From Chloroflexota bacterium (GTDB taxonomy: Bacteria > Chloroflexota > Dehalococcoidia > Tepidiformales > Tepidiformaceae), in assembly GCA_016234445.1 (NCBI GenBank), contig JACRBT010000020.1:62001-126000 (forward strand): 64,000 nucleotides of DNA, in the 5' to 3' direction. Positions 1 to 8,277 of the stretch are shown in pieces. Made by a program: the position numbers and the translations under genes. Position 1 is the stretch's first letter. Each line of letters opens with the position of its first letter. The notes under the pieces were generated by a model. The model did not search any database and was not told the DNA's origin. It was given only the letters and a program-made list of their open reading frames with translations.

Positions 1-1
1 G

Positions 2-142
2 GGGCGGACGGTCACGCTCGTCGTCGCCATCCAGAACGGGGTCGGGCCCACAACCGGGCCGATGACGCTAACGGTGGAAGCGCCCCTCTACGGCGGCAAG
101 CAGACGGCCGGCAAGTACCAGCTCTTCCTGCCGACGCCCTGA
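2..142 (+). CDS. C-terminal end of an unknown protein (partial)
   Basis: Only the last 46 residues are inside the window, ending in a TGA. The visible part alternates hydrophobic and polar residues (TVTLVVAIQNG, MTLTVEAPLY, KYQLFLPTP), which suits a beta-rich extracytoplasmic domain. No family can be named. The stop is followed at once by a run of hairpin repeats like those found behind two other genes in this window, which supports a real gene end here. The frame is inferred from the stop and the codon usage. Confidence 0.5.
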   Translation, partial: GRTVTLVVAIQNGVGPTTGPMTLTVEAPLYGGKQTAGKYQLFLPTP

Positions 143-251
143 GCCCCTCACCCCTAGCCCCTCTCCCACTTCGTGGGCGAGGGGAATGCTGACTCTCCCA
201 CCTGCGGTGGGCGAGGGGAACGATGGCTCCCGCCTACGGCGGGTGAGGGGG
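143..251 (+). repeat. Three stop-adjacent hairpin repeats (family D)
   Basis: Three similar inverted repeats lie in a row at 161-184, 193-218 and 228-251. Each has a CTCCCRC arm, a short loop and a GYGGG(C/T)GAGGGG arm, preceded by a C-rich CCCCTCACCCC lead. The same lead and hairpin follow the stop codons at 35002 and 40807. They could form RNA hairpins at the 3' end and act as terminators or 3' stabilisers, although there is no T-tract. Confidence 0.6.
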
Positions 252-271
252 ATGCGGGCGTGGAGGGGCTG

Positions 272-2710
272 CTAGCGGCGGACGACTTCGGACAGCACGG
301 CTTCGATGTCTTCGCGGCCGAAGGGCTTCACCATCACGCGGAGACTGTGCGCGGCCACCAGCGCCTGGACGTCGGGTGGGGTCGCATCGCCGGTGCAGAG
401 GACGATGCTGGGCACGATCCCCGGGGAGACGGCGGCGAGCGCATCCACCACGTCGACCCCGGTTTCGCCGAGGAGACGGTAGTCGCAGAAGACGGCGTCG
501 TAGCTGCCGCCGGCGGCGAGCGCCGCTGCTTCGGCGGATGTCGCCGCCGCGTCACACTCATGCCCGAGCGACCGCAGGAGGCGCTGCGCGACCAGGCGGA
601 TCGCGGCTTCGTCGTCGACGACGAGGACGCGGAGCGAGGCCCCCCTGGGTTCCGGGGAGCTTCCCGTCGCGGCGACGCCGGAATGGCAGACGGGGAAGGT
701 CACCCGGAAGCGGGCGCCTTCGCCGGGCTTCGACGACACCTCAATGTGGCCGGCATGGGCCGTCACGATGGTGTGGGAGATGCTGAGGCCGAGGCCCGTG
801 CCGCGGTCCTTGCCGGTGCTGAAGAAGGGTTCGAAGATCCGCGCCTGGACGGTGGCATCCATCCCCTTGCCGTTGTCCTCGACTTCGAACCCGCCGGCCA
901 CTTCGCGCACGGTGATCCGCGGTGACGCGACGCCCCGGACCGCCCGCTCGGCGTTCGTCACCAGGTTGAGGAGCACCTGTGTCAGTTGCTGCGGGTCCGC
1001 CTCGACGATCGTCCCCTCCGCGGCAACGGCGAAGCTGACGTCGATCCCGAGCTTCAGCCACTCCGGCCGCCGCACGCGCTCCACATAGGCGAAGATGTCG
1101 CCGAAGTCCACGGTCGATCGCGCGCCCTCCGGCGGGCGGGCGATGAAGAGGAGGTCGCGGACGATGTCGCGTGCCCGGAGCGCCTCCCGCCTGATAATGC
1201 CGGCTTCTTCGCTGAGCCCCCCGATCGCCGGCGAGGATTCGAGCAGTTCCGAGAACCCGAGGATCGCCGTGAGGGGGTTGTTCAGTTCGTGGGCGACGCC
1301 CGAGATCATGGCGCCGAGGGCCGCCAGGCGCGCCGAGCGTTCGACCTCTTCGCGGCTACGTTCCCGCTCCGCTTCGTGCCGCACGACCTCCGTCACGTCG
1401 GTTGCCACCACCAGGAGCCGGTAGGAAGGATGGTCGAGCGGCACCATCTCGAAGTCCATCCAGCGCTGTTCGCCGTCGATGAGGATGTCCGAGCGGCCCG
1501 GCACCGTCTTCCCTTCGCGCACGGCGGAGGAGTAGGCGGCCCGGGCCAGTTCCGGGAGCGCGCCCTCGGTGTCGCCGCTGGCCGCGCGCTGCCAGGTCGG
1601 GGCCAGCGCCTGGACGATCTGTTCGCCGCACTCGTTGGCGTAGACGCGGACAAAGTCGCGGTCCAGGAGGATGACTGCATCTGAAAGCGTCCGGAGGAGG
1701 AGGTCGTAGAGCGCGCTTTCCCGGGCCGTCCGCTGGGCGTTGCGGATGTTTTCCATGGCCGGACCGAGGATCCGGGCGAGGACCTGGAAGAGCTGGAGCT
1801 CGCGGTCGCTGAAGGCGAAGCCTGCCTGCGTGGAACCGATGAGGACGAAGCCAATGTCGCCGCCACCGGAACGCGCGGCCGTCAGGCTGATCGCGTGGAT
1901 CCCCATGGCGGTCATCAGCGGGGTCGTGCCGTCGGAGGGCGCCTCGACCGCGGCCACCTGGCCATGCTTGAGGGCCGCCAGTTCGTGCTCGCGAGGGGTG
2001 ACCCGGATGTCGGGGCCGCGCGGGTTCGGGTAGACGACCTCGCCGTCTTCGAGATAGCCGAGTGCCACCACCGGACCGGGAACGATCGTCCGCAGGGGCC
2101 GGTGGAGTGCCCGCACGAGCGCAAGGACCGACGATTCCCGCGCCGCCGCCGCGGCGACGTCGGCGATGACTTTCTGTTCGGCGACGTCGCGCTCGGCGGC
2201 GGCGAGCTGGGCTTCTTGCCGCGCCGCCGAGGCGATCCAGCCGGCGGCGGTCTGGAGGAAGGCCGTTTCCTCGGCGGAGAAGGGCTCGTTCTTGAGGCGG
2301 CCGATGGTGAGGGCGCCAAGGAGCTTTCCGTCTTCGACCAGGGCGATCACCCAGGCGCGCTCGATGCCTCCCTCGGCGAGCAGCCGGGAAACGTGCCCGG
2401 GAGCGTGGCGGGGGATGAATTCGACTCCACCGGGAGCCATGGCCAGGCCCGAGAGGCCGGCTTCTTCCAGCGTGAAGCCGCGCGTTCCATTCGGCGGCGT
2501 CGTCCAGGCCGGGTAGGACCCGACGACCTGGAGGTGTTGGCCGCTCGCATCCACCACCGTCAGCGAGGCCCAGTCGAAGCTGGCCAGTTCAAGGAGGCGG
2601 CGGGCGAACTGTTCGAAGACCGCCGCCAGGCTGCGACGGCCGATCACAAGTCCCGCCAGGTCGAGGAGGATCTCCCTGCGGGCGGTAGAGAGCGCGGGTT
2701 CTGAGCCCAT
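272..2710 (-). CDS. Hybrid sensor histidine kinase with GAF, PAS and receiver domains
   Basis: About 812 residues. The order is two GAF-like regions (about 20-170 and 195-330), a PAS-like region (about 350-450), a HisKA dimerisation helix with SGVAHELNNPLTAI carrying the phospho-accepting His, and a HATPase domain with N box LLNLVTNAERAV, G1 VEDNGKGM, F box IFEPFFST and G2 GTGLGLS. A C-terminal receiver follows, with VVDDE, the phospho-acceptor in FCDYRLLG and the MVKPFG lysine. There is no clear membrane segment, so it is probably a cytosolic sensor. I chose the ATG at 2710 (MGSEPALS), not the longer GTG-started frame, because similarity to kinase input regions begins there. No cognate separate regulator is adjacent. 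The signal sensed is unknown. Confidence 0.9.
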   Translation of the reverse strand: MGSEPALSTARREILLDLAGLVIGRRSLAAVFEQFARRLLELASFDWASLTVVDASGQHLQVVGSYPAWTTPPNGTRGFTLEEAGLSGLAMAPGGVEFIPRHAPGHVSRLLAEGGIERAWVIALVEDGKLLGALTIGRLKNEPFSAEETAFLQTAAGWIASAARQEAQLAAAERDVAEQKVIADVAAAAARESSVLALVRALHRPLRTIVPGPVVALGYLEDGEVVYPNPRGPDIRVTPREHELAALKHGQVAAVEAPSDGTTPLMTAMGIHAISLTAARSGGGDIGFVLIGSTQAGFAFSDRELQLFQVLARILGPAMENIRNAQRTARESALYDLLLRTLSDAVILLDRDFVRVYANECGEQIVQALAPTWQRAASGDTEGALPELARAAYSSAVREGKTVPGRSDILIDGEQRWMDFEMVPLDHPSYRLLVVATDVTEVVRHEAERERSREEVERSARLAALGAMISGVAHELNNPLTAILGFSELLESSPAIGGLSEEAGIIRREALRARDIVRDLLFIARPPEGARSTVDFGDIFAYVERVRRPEWLKLGIDVSFAVAAEGTIVEADPQQLTQVLLNLVTNAERAVRGVASPRITVREVAGGFEVEDNGKGMDATVQARIFEPFFSTGKDRGTGLGLSISHTIVTAHAGHIEVSSKPGEGARFRVTFPVCHSGVAATGSSPEPRGASLRVLVVDDEAAIRLVAQRLLRSLGHECDAAATSAEAAALAAGGSYDAVFCDYRLLGETGVDVVDALAAVSPGIVPSIVLCTGDATPPDVQALVAAHSLRVMVKPFGREDIEAVLSEVVRR

Positions 2711-2846
2711 CGGGCCTGCCCTGGTTAGCGGAATCTTAGAATCATGCCACCCGGCGGCAAGTGTTCCTATCAGGGGGAACCCTACCGCGACCGCGCCGCC
2801 GCCCGCCATCGAAACCGGCCCCACGGTACCTAGCCCGGCGATTCGC

Positions 2847-2852
2847 TACACT
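2847..2852 (+). promoter_or_regulatory. -10 box of a likely leaderless promoter (TACACT)
   Basis: TACACT ends 8 nt before the ATG at 2861, so transcription would begin about at the start codon. No Shine-Dalgarno sequence is visible between them. No convincing -35 box is seen. Confidence 0.5.
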
Positions 2853-2860
2853 CGATAAGC

Positions 2861-3718
2861 ATGACGCCCGAATCTCGCTACTACTTCTCGCAACGCCTGA
2901 AGATGCACTACCTCGTCTGGGGCGACGAGTCGAAGCCGCCCCTCCTCCTCGTCCACGGCACCCGCGACCACGCCCGATCGTGGGACCGCACCGCCGAAGC
3001 CCTCAGCGACCGCTACTGCGTCTATGCCCCGGACCTTCGCGGCCACGGCGACTCCCAGTGGTCCATCGGCGGCGACTACTCGATCATCGACTATGCCCTC
3101 GACATTCACGCCCTCGGCGAAGCGATCGGCCGCGCCCCCTACACGATCATCGGGCACTCCCTCGGCGGCGGCGTCACGCTCCAGTACGCCGGCGCCTTCC
3201 CCGAGAAAGTGTCGAAGGTCGTCACGATCGAGGGCCTCGGGGGGCTCGGCTGGGCGAGCGGGGTCCGCCGGCCAGCGCACGTCCGCATGCGCCAGTGGGT
3301 CGAAAGCATGCGCAAGCTCGAACAGCGGCGCCTTCGCAGCTATGAGGACATCGACACGGCCACCGAACGGATGATGGAGGCGAACCGCCACCTTTCGCCC
3401 GAACTCGCCCGCCACCTCACCGTTGAGGGCGTGAAGCCGGCAGACGACGGCGGCGTCACCTGGAAGTTCGACAACTTCACCCACGCCGGTTCACCATACG
3501 AATTCAACATGGAAGACGCGCGCGACCTCTGGAACCAGATCCGCTGCCCCCTCCTCATCATCTGGGGCGAGGAGAGCTGGGGCGTGCGCAACGGGGACCT
3601 CGACCTGAGCGCCTTCCACGACTACCGCTACGAGAAGGTGGCGAAGGCGGGCCACTGGGTGCACCACGACCAGTTCGACGTGTTCATCGGGCTGGTGAAC
3701 GGGTTCCTGGCCGAATGA
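2861..3718 (+). CDS. Alpha/beta hydrolase
   Basis: 285 residues, a complete single-domain alpha/beta hydrolase. The oxyanion-hole region is LLLVHGTRDH, the nucleophile elbow is GHSLGG with Ser100, the probable acid lies in the strand LLIIWGEESWGV, and the catalytic His is in AGHWVHHDQ near the C terminus. No signal peptide is seen, so it should be cytosolic. The substrate cannot be predicted: epoxide hydrolases, haloalkane dehalogenases and esterases share this fold. The stop overlaps the start of the next gene by 4 nt (ATGA), which indicates co-transcription and translational coupling. Confidence 0.9.
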   Translation: MTPESRYYFSQRLKMHYLVWGDESKPPLLLVHGTRDHARSWDRTAEALSDRYCVYAPDLRGHGDSQWSIGGDYSIIDYALDIHALGEAIGRAPYTIIGHSLGGGVTLQYAGAFPEKVSKVVTIEGLGGLGWASGVRRPAHVRMRQWVESMRKLEQRRLRSYEDIDTATERMMEANRHLSPELARHLTVEGVKPADDGGVTWKFDNFTHAGSPYEFNMEDARDLWNQIRCPLLIIWGEESWGVRNGDLDLSAFHDYRYEKVAKAGHWVHHDQFDVFIGLVNGFLAE

Positions 3719-4485
3719 ACGCGCGTTGGCGGGCCGCCGTTGTGTTCGCCTTCGCTGTGGGGCTGCTGGCCGTTGCCGCGGCCTGTGGCGGGGGTGACGA
3801 CGACGCCAGCACGCCCACCGGCGGGAGCTCTCCGGGGGCGGGCACGACCACGGCGGCGCCCACCTCCGCGTCTTCGCCATCGACCGACGCCGTCCTCGCC
3901 GCCATCCAGCAGCTGGCCATCCCGGCGGGCCTCGCCGAGGGCCGGACGTTGGGCAAGAGCGACGCGCCGGTGCGGCTCACCATGTGGGAAGACTTCCAGT
4001 GCCCCTTCTGCCTGAAGTACACCGCCCAGATCGAGCCGACGATCGTCGACGAGTTCGTGAAGACGGGGAAGGTCCGGATCGAGTTCCGCCAGTGGCCCAT
4101 CCTCGGGCAGGAGTCGCTGAACGCGGCCATTGCCAGCCAGTGCGCGGCCGAGCAGAAGAAGTTCTGGGAGTATCACCGGGCGCTCTTCCTGATCCAGGCG
4201 GAAGCCGGGCAGCACCTGAACGAAAAGCTCAACGCCGGCCGCTTTAGCGACCCGGCCTTGCTCGGCATCGCCGACAGGGTTGGGGTCGACACCCGGACAT
4301 GGGTGGCCTGCTACCAGGCGAAGGACTACCTCGCGACAACCCAGGAAGACGCCCGCGCCGCCCAGACGGCGGGCCTCAAGGGGACGCCCGGATTCGCCAT
4401 CAACGGCGCCGCCATCCAGACGCCGGCCTCGCTCGACGCCTGGCGCAAGCTCCTCAACGACGCGGTGGCGAAAGCGAAGCAGTAG
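3715..4485 (+). CDS. DsbA-like thioredoxin-fold lipoprotein
   Basis: 256 residues. A signal peptide ends in a lipobox (AVAAAC), so the protein should be lipid-anchored on the outer face of the membrane. A Ser/Thr/Pro-rich linker follows. The thioredoxin_4/DsbA-type domain has the redox motif CPFC at Cys96-Cys99 (WEDFQCPFC), and the cis-Pro loop is probably KGTPGFAING. The family makes or isomerises disulfides in exported proteins. It is translationally coupled to the hydrolase upstream. The last 32 nt overlap the convergent ORF6N gene. Confidence 0.9.
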   Translation: MNARWRAAVVFAFAVGLLAVAAACGGGDDDASTPTGGSSPGAGTTTAAPTSASSPSTDAVLAAIQQLAIPAGLAEGRTLGKSDAPVRLTMWEDFQCPFCLKYTAQIEPTIVDEFVKTGKVRIEFRQWPILGQESLNAAIASQCAAEQKKFWEYHRALFLIQAEAGQHLNEKLNAGRFSDPALLGIADRVGVDTRTWVACYQAKDYLATTQEDARAAQTAGLKGTPGFAINGAAIQTPASLDAWRKLLNDAVAKAKQ

Positions 4486-5011
4486 GGGCCGCGGCGTCCG
4501 GTTCCCGGGTCGGGAATCCGAGCGGCTTCCGTGACGGGACCGGGTTGGGCGGCATCAGGTCACTGATCGCCGTGAAGATGAGGGAGACGCGGTGTTCGAG
4601 GTGGCCGACGCGCTCGGCGAGTTCGTCGCGGCTGGAGAGAAGCGCCCGCAGCTGGACGAAGGCGCGCATGATTTCGATGTTGACCTGGACGGCGCGGGGG
4701 CTGCGAAGGACGCTCGAGAGCATGGCGACGCCCTGTTCGGTGAAAGCGTAGGGCAGGTAGCGCCGCCCGCCCTGACCCCCGTTTGAGATCACAGTTTGTG
4801 ATCTCAAGATCGCCGCCTCCTCAGCGGTCAGCTGGAACATGAAGTCTTCAGGGAAGCGTTCGGGGTTCCGCTTCACGGCTTGGATGAGTGCCCGCGTCGA
4901 CACGCCATAGAGGCCGGCGAGGTCTGCGTCCAGCATCACCCGGAGACCGCGGACGACAGCGATCGAATGCTGGATGTGCTCAGGCGCGACGATGGCGGTC
5001 CCGTCAGTCAT
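4454..5011 (-). CDS. ORF6N domain-containing protein
   Basis: 185 residues. The N-terminal 100 match the ORF6N pattern: VVRGLRVMLDADLAGLYGVSTRAL, then VKRNPERFPEDFMFQLT, then YAFTEQGVAMLSSVL. This domain is a KilA-N-related putative DNA-binding module found in phage and chromosomal proteins. A helical region (RDELAERVGHLEHRV) and a Pro-rich tail follow. The gene lies between the DsbA-like gene (32-nt convergent overlap) and the repeat cluster beside the first Y1 transposase. It could be a mobile-element or phage remnant. Function is inferred only from the domain. Confidence 0.85.
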   Translation of the reverse strand: MTDGTAIVAPEHIQHSIAVVRGLRVMLDADLAGLYGVSTRALIQAVKRNPERFPEDFMFQLTAEEAAILRSQTVISNGGQGGRRYLPYAFTEQGVAMLSSVLRSPRAVQVNIEIMRAFVQLRALLSSRDELAERVGHLEHRVSLIFTAISDLMPPNPVPSRKPLGFPTREPDAAAPTASLSPPRR

Positions 5012-5065
5012 GCCGCGTACCCTACACGAACCCGCGGCGACCGCCTACGGCCGCCGGTCACGGTG

Positions 5066-5250
5066 CCATCCGCACCGCGACTGGAAAGGAGCGGCGTCGC
5101 CACCCCCAACACACCATCTCCCACCGCCAGCCCACCCGCCATCCGCACCGCGACTGGTAACGAGCGGCGTCGTTGCACGCTTCACACCATCGTCGGCCGT
5201 CAGCCCGCGCACCATCCGTACCGCGACTGGAAAGGAGCGGCGTCGCCACC
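5066..5250 (+). repeat. Three family A (GGAG-type) REP copies, 3' side of RAYT1
   Basis: Three copies of about 38 bp lie at 5066-5104, 5139-5176 and 5212-5250. They share CCATCCG(C/T)ACCGCGACTGG, then (AAA/TAA)(G/C)GAG, then CGGCGTCG. The GGCG-T-CGCC palindrome follows a GGAG tetranucleotide, the foot type described for REP sequences recognised by Y1 transposases. All three point towards the transposase gene. A fourth copy lies on its other side in opposite orientation. Confidence 0.85.
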
Positions 5251-5270
5251 GCCAACACCCATCCCCGCCT

Positions 5271-5768
5271 TCACTGCCCATCCGTCACATACCGGCATGC
5301 CAGTTCGACGCTCTCCTCAGTCCACAAGTACCGCGTGCTCCCATGCCGCGACCACACCTTCTGTCCCTGCCTCCGCTCGCCCGCCTCGATCAGCGCCCTC
5401 GTCGCCCACCGCTTCAGCGAACCCATCACCACCTCCGGCTCGACCTCACTCCGCATTACCACATGGACGTGCTCGTTGCGGACGTTCAGCGCCAGCAGCT
5501 CCCAGCCGGTGTGCACGCACCGCTCGCCGATGGCCCGGGTCACGGTGGCTCGGTCTCCATCGCTCAGGAACCCTGGGCTCTGGCGAAGGCGTTCGCCCTC
5601 GACCTGCTCTCTCCACGGGTTCGCGGGGAGCGGTTCCGTCCCGGCGACATTGTGGGAACGATCCACCGAGCCCCGCGCGTCGCCGTGAAGCCACGTCCCA
5701 TAGCACCGGAAGCTGATGAAGTAGGCGAGCGGTATACCTGGTGGCGAGGGACGGCCGGGCGGCGGCAT
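5271..5768 (-). CDS. REP-associated Y1 transposase (RAYT1, IS200-like)
   Basis: 165 residues. The Y1/HUH signatures are His100-Val-His102 (RNEHVHVVM) and the catalytic Tyr160 in ELACRYVTDGQ. The N-terminal PLAYFISFRCYGTWLHGDARGS block is typical of chromosomal IS200-like/RAYT proteins. These single-strand nucleases cut and join DNA by a 5'-phosphotyrosine link, and RAYTs act on REP hairpins. I placed the start at the ATG at 5768, because a TACCAT box ends 6 nt before it. The gene lies between three family A repeats (5066-5250) and an inverted fourth (5827-5865), as in known REPtrons. All catalytic residues are present, so it may be active. Mobilisation of the repeats is inference. Confidence 0.88.
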   Translation of the reverse strand: MPPPGRPSPPGIPLAYFISFRCYGTWLHGDARGSVDRSHNVAGTEPLPANPWREQVEGERLRQSPGFLSDGDRATVTRAIGERCVHTGWELLALNVRNEHVHVVMRSEVEPEVVMGSLKRWATRALIEAGERRQGQKVWSRHGSTRYLWTEESVELACRYVTDGQ

Positions 5769-5774
5769 GCGGGG

Positions 5775-5780
5775 ATGGTA
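5775..5780 (-). promoter_or_regulatory. -10 box of RAYT1, leaderless arrangement
   Basis: On the minus strand TACCAT is followed by CCCCGC and then the ATG. The second Y1 transposase has TATCCT, the same CCCCGC and then GTG. The shared six-base spacer suggests a conserved promoter for the two transposases. Confidence 0.5.
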
Positions 5781-5826
5781 CCGGATAGGGAAAGAGGCTG
5801 GCGGTTGGCGCAACATGGTCGTCGAG

Positions 5827-5865
5827 CGTTGCGACGCCGCTCCTTACCAGTCGCGGTGCGGATGG
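5827..5865 (-). repeat. Family A REP copy, 5' side of RAYT1, inverted
   Basis: Read on the minus strand this has CCATCCGCACCGCGACTGG, then TAAGGAG, then CGGCGTCGC, matching the copies at 5066-5250 but in opposite orientation. With them it brackets the transposase gene. Confidence 0.85.
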
Positions 5866-5918
5866 AGGGTGTGCGGGTGGGGCGCGGTACGGATGCGCGC
5901 GGCGAGTGCTACAGACCC

Positions 5919-6569
5919 CTACAGGATCCCCGCCTTCCTCGCATCGTCGAGGAAGCGCTGGATGCCCACGTCCGTCAGCGGGTGCTTCATCATCTGGGGG
6001 AGGAGCGTGGGAGGGATGGTGGCGATGTGCGCGCCGGCGAGGGCCGCCGCCGTGACATGGAGTGGGTGGCGAAGGCTCGCAGCGAGGACCCGCGCGCTCA
6101 GCCCGTAGCTTTCGAAGACGGCCACGCACTGCCGGACCATCTCCATCCCGTCTTCGCCGACGTCGTCCAGGCGGCCGACGAACGGGCTCACGAAGGTGGC
6201 CCCCGCGAGCGCCGCCAGCAGCGCCTGGTTCACGGAGAAGATCAGCGTCGTGTTGATCCGGATGCCTTCGCTGCTGCAGCGGTGGATCGCCTCCAGCCCC
6301 TCCTCGTCGATGGGGATCTTGACGACGACGTTCGGGTGCCAGGACGCCAGTTCCCGCGCTTCCAGCACAAGGTCGTCCGCCTTCCGGGAGACGCACTCGG
6401 CGCTGATCGGGCCATCGATGACGGACGCGATCTCCTGGACGCGCTCGCGGTAGCTGACCCCGCCTTCCTTCGCGAGCAGGCTCGGGTTCGTGGTTACGCC
6501 GGAGATGACGCCATAGCGGGCGGCAGCGCGGACGTCGGCGATGGAGGCGGTGTCGAGGAAAAGCTGCAT
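5919..6569 (-). CDS. fsa: Transaldolase / fructose-6-phosphate aldolase family protein
   Basis: 216 residues, the usual length for the short FSA/TalC subfamily. It starts MQLFLDTA and has GVTTNPSLLAKEG, the Schiff-base Lys84 in VVVKIPI, GIRINTTLIFS and SPFVGRLDD. The family transfers or cleaves dihydroxyacetone or three-carbon units on sugar phosphates in the cytosol. From sequence alone I cannot say whether this is a true transaldolase or an F6P aldolase. The ATG at 6569 was chosen over a longer frame because it begins the conserved first strand. A GGAG lies upstream, and a TACGAT box lies about 28 nt before the start, so this gene has a normal leader. Confidence 0.9.
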   Translation of the reverse strand: MQLFLDTASIADVRAAARYGVISGVTTNPSLLAKEGGVSYRERVQEIASVIDGPISAECVSRKADDLVLEARELASWHPNVVVKIPIDEEGLEAIHRCSSEGIRINTTLIFSVNQALLAALAGATFVSPFVGRLDDVGEDGMEMVRQCVAVFESYGLSARVLAASLRHPLHVTAAALAGAHIATIPPTLLPQMMKHPLTDVGIQRFLDDARKAGIL

Positions 6570-6681
6570 GGACGGCGGGCTCCGTGGGGTGTGCCGCCAT
6601 CGTACAGGGGGCATGCGCTTGCCGGGCCGCGACGCCGCGATCTTTGCGTCCGCGCCCGCGTTACGTCCGCCCGCCGTGCGC

Positions 6682-6687
6682 TAAGCT
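6682..6687 (+). promoter_or_regulatory. -10 box (TAAGCT) 6 nt before a GTG start
   Basis: TAAGCT ends 6 nt upstream of the GTG at 6694, and no ribosome-binding site fits in the gap. This is consistent with a leaderless mRNA. Confidence 0.45.
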
Positions 6688-6693
6688 GGCCTC

Positions 6694-7227
6694 GTGCCCA
6701 GCGTCACCGTCCGCGCCGAAACCGAAGCCGACCACGCAGCCATCGCCCGGGTGGTCGGCGCCGCCTTCTCGCCCGGCGAAGGCGAAGTGCGGCTGGTCGA
6801 TGCGATCCGCCGGGCGCCCGGGTTCGACCCCCGCCTCTCGCTCGTAGCCGAAGACGACGGCGCCGTCATCGGCCACCTCCTCTTTTCGCCTTGCCTCATC
6901 GAGACCGCGACCGGCGGCATCCCGGCGCTGGCGCTCGCCCCGCTGGCCGTGATCCCCGGCCACGAACGTTCCCGCGCGGGGACCGCGCTCATGCAGGAGG
7001 GGCTCGCCGAAGCCGCGCGGCTCGGCCACCGGATCGTCATCGTCCTCGGGCACCCGAAGTACTACCGCCGCTTCGGTTTCCGCCCCGCCCGGCCGCGGGG
7101 GGTGGCCGCGCCCTGGCCCGTCCCGGACGCCGTCTTCCAGGTGCTCGAACTGGCGCCTGGCGCGCTCGAGGGCGTCGCCGGGACCGTACGCTACCCCGCC
7201 GCCTTCGACGCAGACGTCACCCCGTAG
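6694..7227 (+). CDS. GNAT family N-acetyltransferase
   Basis: 177 residues from a GTG start. It begins with a typical GNAT strand (VTVRAETEADHAAIARVV). It then has the acetyl-CoA-binding segment LAPLAVIPGHERSRAGTALM and the later strand RIVIVLGHPKYYRRFGFRPA, as in YhbS-like acetyltransferases. The family moves an acetyl group from acetyl-CoA to an amine. The substrate is unknown. There is no signal peptide. Its promoter is of the leaderless type. Confidence 0.88.
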   Translation: MPSVTVRAETEADHAAIARVVGAAFSPGEGEVRLVDAIRRAPGFDPRLSLVAEDDGAVIGHLLFSPCLIETATGGIPALALAPLAVIPGHERSRAGTALMQEGLAEAARLGHRIVIVLGHPKYYRRFGFRPARPRGVAAPWPVPDAVFQVLELAPGALEGVAGTVRYPAAFDADVTP

Positions 7228-7259
7228 CCGCCTTCTCCCCGCGTTTCCCGTCGCTGCGC

Positions 7260-7265
7260 TACCCT
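7260..7265 (+). promoter_or_regulatory. -10 box (TACCCT) 6 nt before an ATG
   Basis: TACCCT ends 6 nt before the ATG at 7272, in the leaderless spacing. It lies just after the previous gene, so this lipoprotein gene can be transcribed on its own. Confidence 0.45.
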
Positions 7266-7271
7266 GAGGCA

Positions 7272-8264
7272 ATGCGCCGCTTCCTCCTCCCGTCCGCCCT
7301 GGCCGTCCTCGTCGCCCTCCCGCTGGTTGCCTGTGGCGGCGGTGACGACAGCGGCGACCCGACGAAGTTCCCGACCTCCACCGACCCCGCCCAGGCGGTG
7401 CCCACCGGCCAGCGCAACACCATCAACGTGGTCATCGCCGGTTCCGACTGGTACGTGGGCGAGAACAACTTCGTCTTCGGGATCACCGACCTCAAGGACA
7501 ACCCCCAGGGCGGGGCGAAGGCGACCGCCACCTTCTTCGACCTTCGCGACCCGGCGAACCCGAAGCCGGTGTTCACGGCGGAGGCCGTCGCCAGCGCCCC
7601 CGGCGTCGGGCCGAAAGTGGAAGTGAAGCACGCCAACGGCGAGACGCACGTCCACGGCGGCGTCGAAGAGGACCGCGTCGGCTATTTCGTGACCGTGAAC
7701 TTCGACCACCCCGGCTTCTGGGGCCTGATCGTCGAAGCGACCCTGAAGGACGGGACGAAGGGCGTGCGCGACGTCGGCTTCCAGGTGAACGCGAAGCCGA
7801 CCATCATTTCGCCCGGGCTGAAGGCGCCGAAGAGCGACAACCTGACGAAGAAGGAAGTCACCGACATCCGCCAGATCGACTCCGGGACGCCGGCGAACGA
7901 CATGCACGACGTCAAGATCAAGGACGCGATCGCTGCCGGGCGGCCGCTGGTGGTGGTGTTCTCGACGCCCGCCTACTGCACGTCGCGCTTCTGCGGCCCC
8001 GTCAACGAAGAGGTCGAAGCGCTGCAGGCGACCTATAAGGACCGCGTCGACTTCGTCCACATCGAGATCTGGAAGAGCTTCGAGAAGCGCGAACTGAGCC
8101 CCACGGTGAAGGAGTGGATCGTCCGCGCCGACGGCGGCCTGAGCGAACCCTGGGTCTTCGTCGTCGACGCGAAGGGGACCGTCTACGACCGCTGGGAAGG
8201 CCCCGTCGCCCGCAACATCATGGAGCCGTCGGTGAAAGCGGTCGCCGAGGGGAAGACGCGGTAG
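7272..8264 (+). CDS. Thioredoxin-fold lipoprotein with CxxxxC
   Basis: 330 residues. A signal peptide with lipobox LVAC directs it to the outer face of the membrane. The middle part (about 50-185) is beta-rich and looks Ig-like, with HANGETHVHGGVEEDRVGYFVTV. The C-terminal part has a thioredoxin-like strand order, VVVFSTPAYCTSRFCGPV, with Cys236 and Cys241 four residues apart instead of the usual two, and WVFVVDAKGTVYDRWEG. It may be a redox or metal-linked protein; His-rich VKHANGETHVH could bind metal. It is not obviously co-transcribed with the acetyltransferase. Confidence 0.8.
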   Translation: MRRFLLPSALAVLVALPLVACGGGDDSGDPTKFPTSTDPAQAVPTGQRNTINVVIAGSDWYVGENNFVFGITDLKDNPQGGAKATATFFDLRDPANPKPVFTAEAVASAPGVGPKVEVKHANGETHVHGGVEEDRVGYFVTVNFDHPGFWGLIVEATLKDGTKGVRDVGFQVNAKPTIISPGLKAPKSDNLTKKEVTDIRQIDSGTPANDMHDVKIKDAIAAGRPLVVVFSTPAYCTSRFCGPVNEEVEALQATYKDRVDFVHIEIWKSFEKRELSPTVKEWIVRADGGLSEPWVFVVDAKGTVYDRWEGPVARNIMEPSVKAVAEGKTR

Positions 8265-8277
8265 GGCGAGGGGGGGC

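Noticed and set aside
5066-5250. A CRISPR array at the three evenly spaced repeats.
   Set aside because: Only three copies, spacer lengths of 34-35 with related sequence, no cas genes, and the same repeat occurs singly elsewhere in both orientations.
5446-6600. Long open frames antisense to the transaldolase and repeat region, and similar long frames elsewhere (for example 24095-25615, 28470-30950, 31690-34686).
   Set aside because: High GC keeps other frames open. The products are Arg/Gly/Pro-rich with no domain, and the true gene on the other strand or frame has clear motifs.
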